Of a stretch of 21,454 nucleotides of DNA, positions 20,754-21,454 are shown piece after piece. The notes below the pieces were generated by a model, which was not told the DNA's origin, made no database searches, and was given only the letters and a program-made list of their open reading frames with translations. This DNA is from Onstottus_B sp049273855 (GTDB lineage: Bacteria; Acidobacteriota; Blastocatellia; UBA7656), in the NCBI GenBank assembly GCA_049273855.1, contig JBASRN010000139.1, positions 1-21,454 of the forward strand, read 5' to 3'. Numbering within the stretch: the stretch's first letter is position 1; every line of letters starts with the position of its first letter. The translations under genes were made by a program, and so were the position numbers.

Positions 20754-21454
20754 ATGCAGAAACTCGCTGAAATCTGTGTTCGTCGTCCGGTGTTCGCCAC
20801 TATGCTGATTATGACGCTGGTGGTCCTCGGCATCTTCTCGTACAACCGGCTGGTTGTTGAGCGCTTTCCGCGAGTCGAATTCCCCACGATCACGGTGACC
20901 ACGCGGTTGCCGGGCGCCGCGCCCCAGGAAGTCGAAACCGAGATCACCGACAAGATCGAAGAGGCCGTCAACACCATCAGCGGCATTGACGAGTTACGCT
21001 CGACTTCATCCGAAGGCGTCTCGCTCGTTTTCGTCTCGTTCGATCTCGAACGCGACCTCGACGAAGCGGCCCAGGATGTGCGCGACAAGATCAACCGAGC
21101 CCTGCCCAATCTGCCGCGCACCATCGAACAGCCGACCATTGAAAAGCTGGACCCGGACGCCTCCCCGATCATGACGATCTCGGTCGCCTCGAATCGCAAC
21201 ATCCGTGAGATGACCGAGTTTGCCGACAAGGTGCTGCGCCGGCAGATCGAATCGATCAACGGTGTCGGCCAGGTGCAGATCATCGGCGGACGTAAACGCC
21301 AGGTGAACGTCCATCTGGACGGTGACAAGTTGCGCGGTTATAACCTGACCGTCACCCACGTGTCTCAGGCGTTGCAAGGTCAGAACCTGGAAGTGCCGGG
21401 AGGACGAGTCGAGCAGACCGATCGCGTGCTGACCTTGCGCACGCTCGGACGCCT
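20754..21454 (+). CDS. acrB-like: RND-family efflux pump inner-membrane subunit (partial, 3' end beyond window)
   Basis: First 233 residues of a pump that would be about 1000-1100 residues. It starts MQKLAEICVRRPVFATMLIMT with the first membrane helix at about 10-30, followed by the porter-domain opening with PRVEFPTITV, LPGAAPQEVETEIT and IEEAVNTISGI, typical of AcrB/MdtB-type proton-driven exporters. Later elements GVGQVQIIGG and DKLRGYNLTVTHVSQAL match the second porter subdomain. ATG at 20754 has AGGGG 3 nt and GGAG about 11 nt upstream. It is the third gene of the tetR-adaptor-pump operon. Proton-relay residues lie outside the window, so drug versus metal subtype cannot be confirmed, although the N-terminus looks drug-exporter-like. 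Confidence 0.95.
   Translation, partial: MQKLAEICVRRPVFATMLIMTLVVLGIFSYNRLVVERFPRVEFPTITVTTRLPGAAPQEVETEITDKIEEAVNTISGIDELRSTSSEGVSLVFVSFDLERDLDEAAQDVRDKINRALPNLPRTIEQPTIEKLDPDASPIMTISVASNRNIREMTEFADKVLRRQIESINGVGQVQIIGGRKRQVNVHLDGDKLRGYNLTVTHVSQALQGQNLEVPGGRVEQTDRVLTLRTLGR

Overview
The window (about 58% G+C by eye, densely packed, Gram-negative-type secretion and efflux genes) looks like a chromosomal segment of an environmental bacterium. The secreted nuclease with a PxKF tail, the S9 peptidase, the b6-type cytochrome/Rieske pair and the short-period repeat 'phrases' between genes recall Acidobacteriota (Blastocatellia-like). That placement is inference from general resemblance, not from a marker-gene comparison. 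No phage, IS element, CRISPR array, rRNA or tRNA was found.

Layout. 1-1738 (minus): Rieske protein then cytochrome b6-like subunit of a quinol-oxidising complex, running off the left edge. 2055-4652 (plus): small glutaredoxin-like protein and an exported S9 prolyl-oligopeptidase-family peptidase. 4860-6037 (minus): a frameshifted exported gene (probably DUF5829-like) overlapping a small coiled-coil gene. 6038-6779: gene-poor, with one long imperfect hairpin. 6780-7320: small exported beta-rich protein with a clear terminator. 7443-9025: guaA with a promoter almost touching its start codon. 9023-9524: islands of a degenerate 7-bp repeat (CGTAGTC/TAGTCCG) that begin exactly at the stop codons of three genes. 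9514-10251 (minus): HAD hydrolase, divergent from rsmG. 10344-13101 (plus): rsmG, a NUDIX-metallo-beta-lactamase fusion, and a stand-alone Pnkp-like polynucleotide kinase that overlaps it. 13064-14917 (minus): CstA carbon-starvation/peptide-pyruvate transporter. 15195-18419 (minus): large secreted ExeM/NucH-like nuclease with terminator and promoter. 18607-end (plus): TetR regulator, RND adaptor lipoprotein and RND pump (cut by the right edge), a self-regulated efflux operon interrupted by a 31-bp-stem hairpin.

Functional links. The Rieske/cytochrome b pair forms one respiratory complex; TetR-adaptor-pump forms one efflux system. The NUDIX-MBL fusion plus Pnkp-type kinase is the most thought-provoking neighbourhood: all three domains belong to families that include enzymes acting on nucleotide or RNA ends, and the genes overlap. 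Whether they form an RNA-end-processing module is a hypothesis. The most striking non-coding signal is the heptad repeat family tied to gene 3' ends. I see no complete, clearly new multi-gene system.
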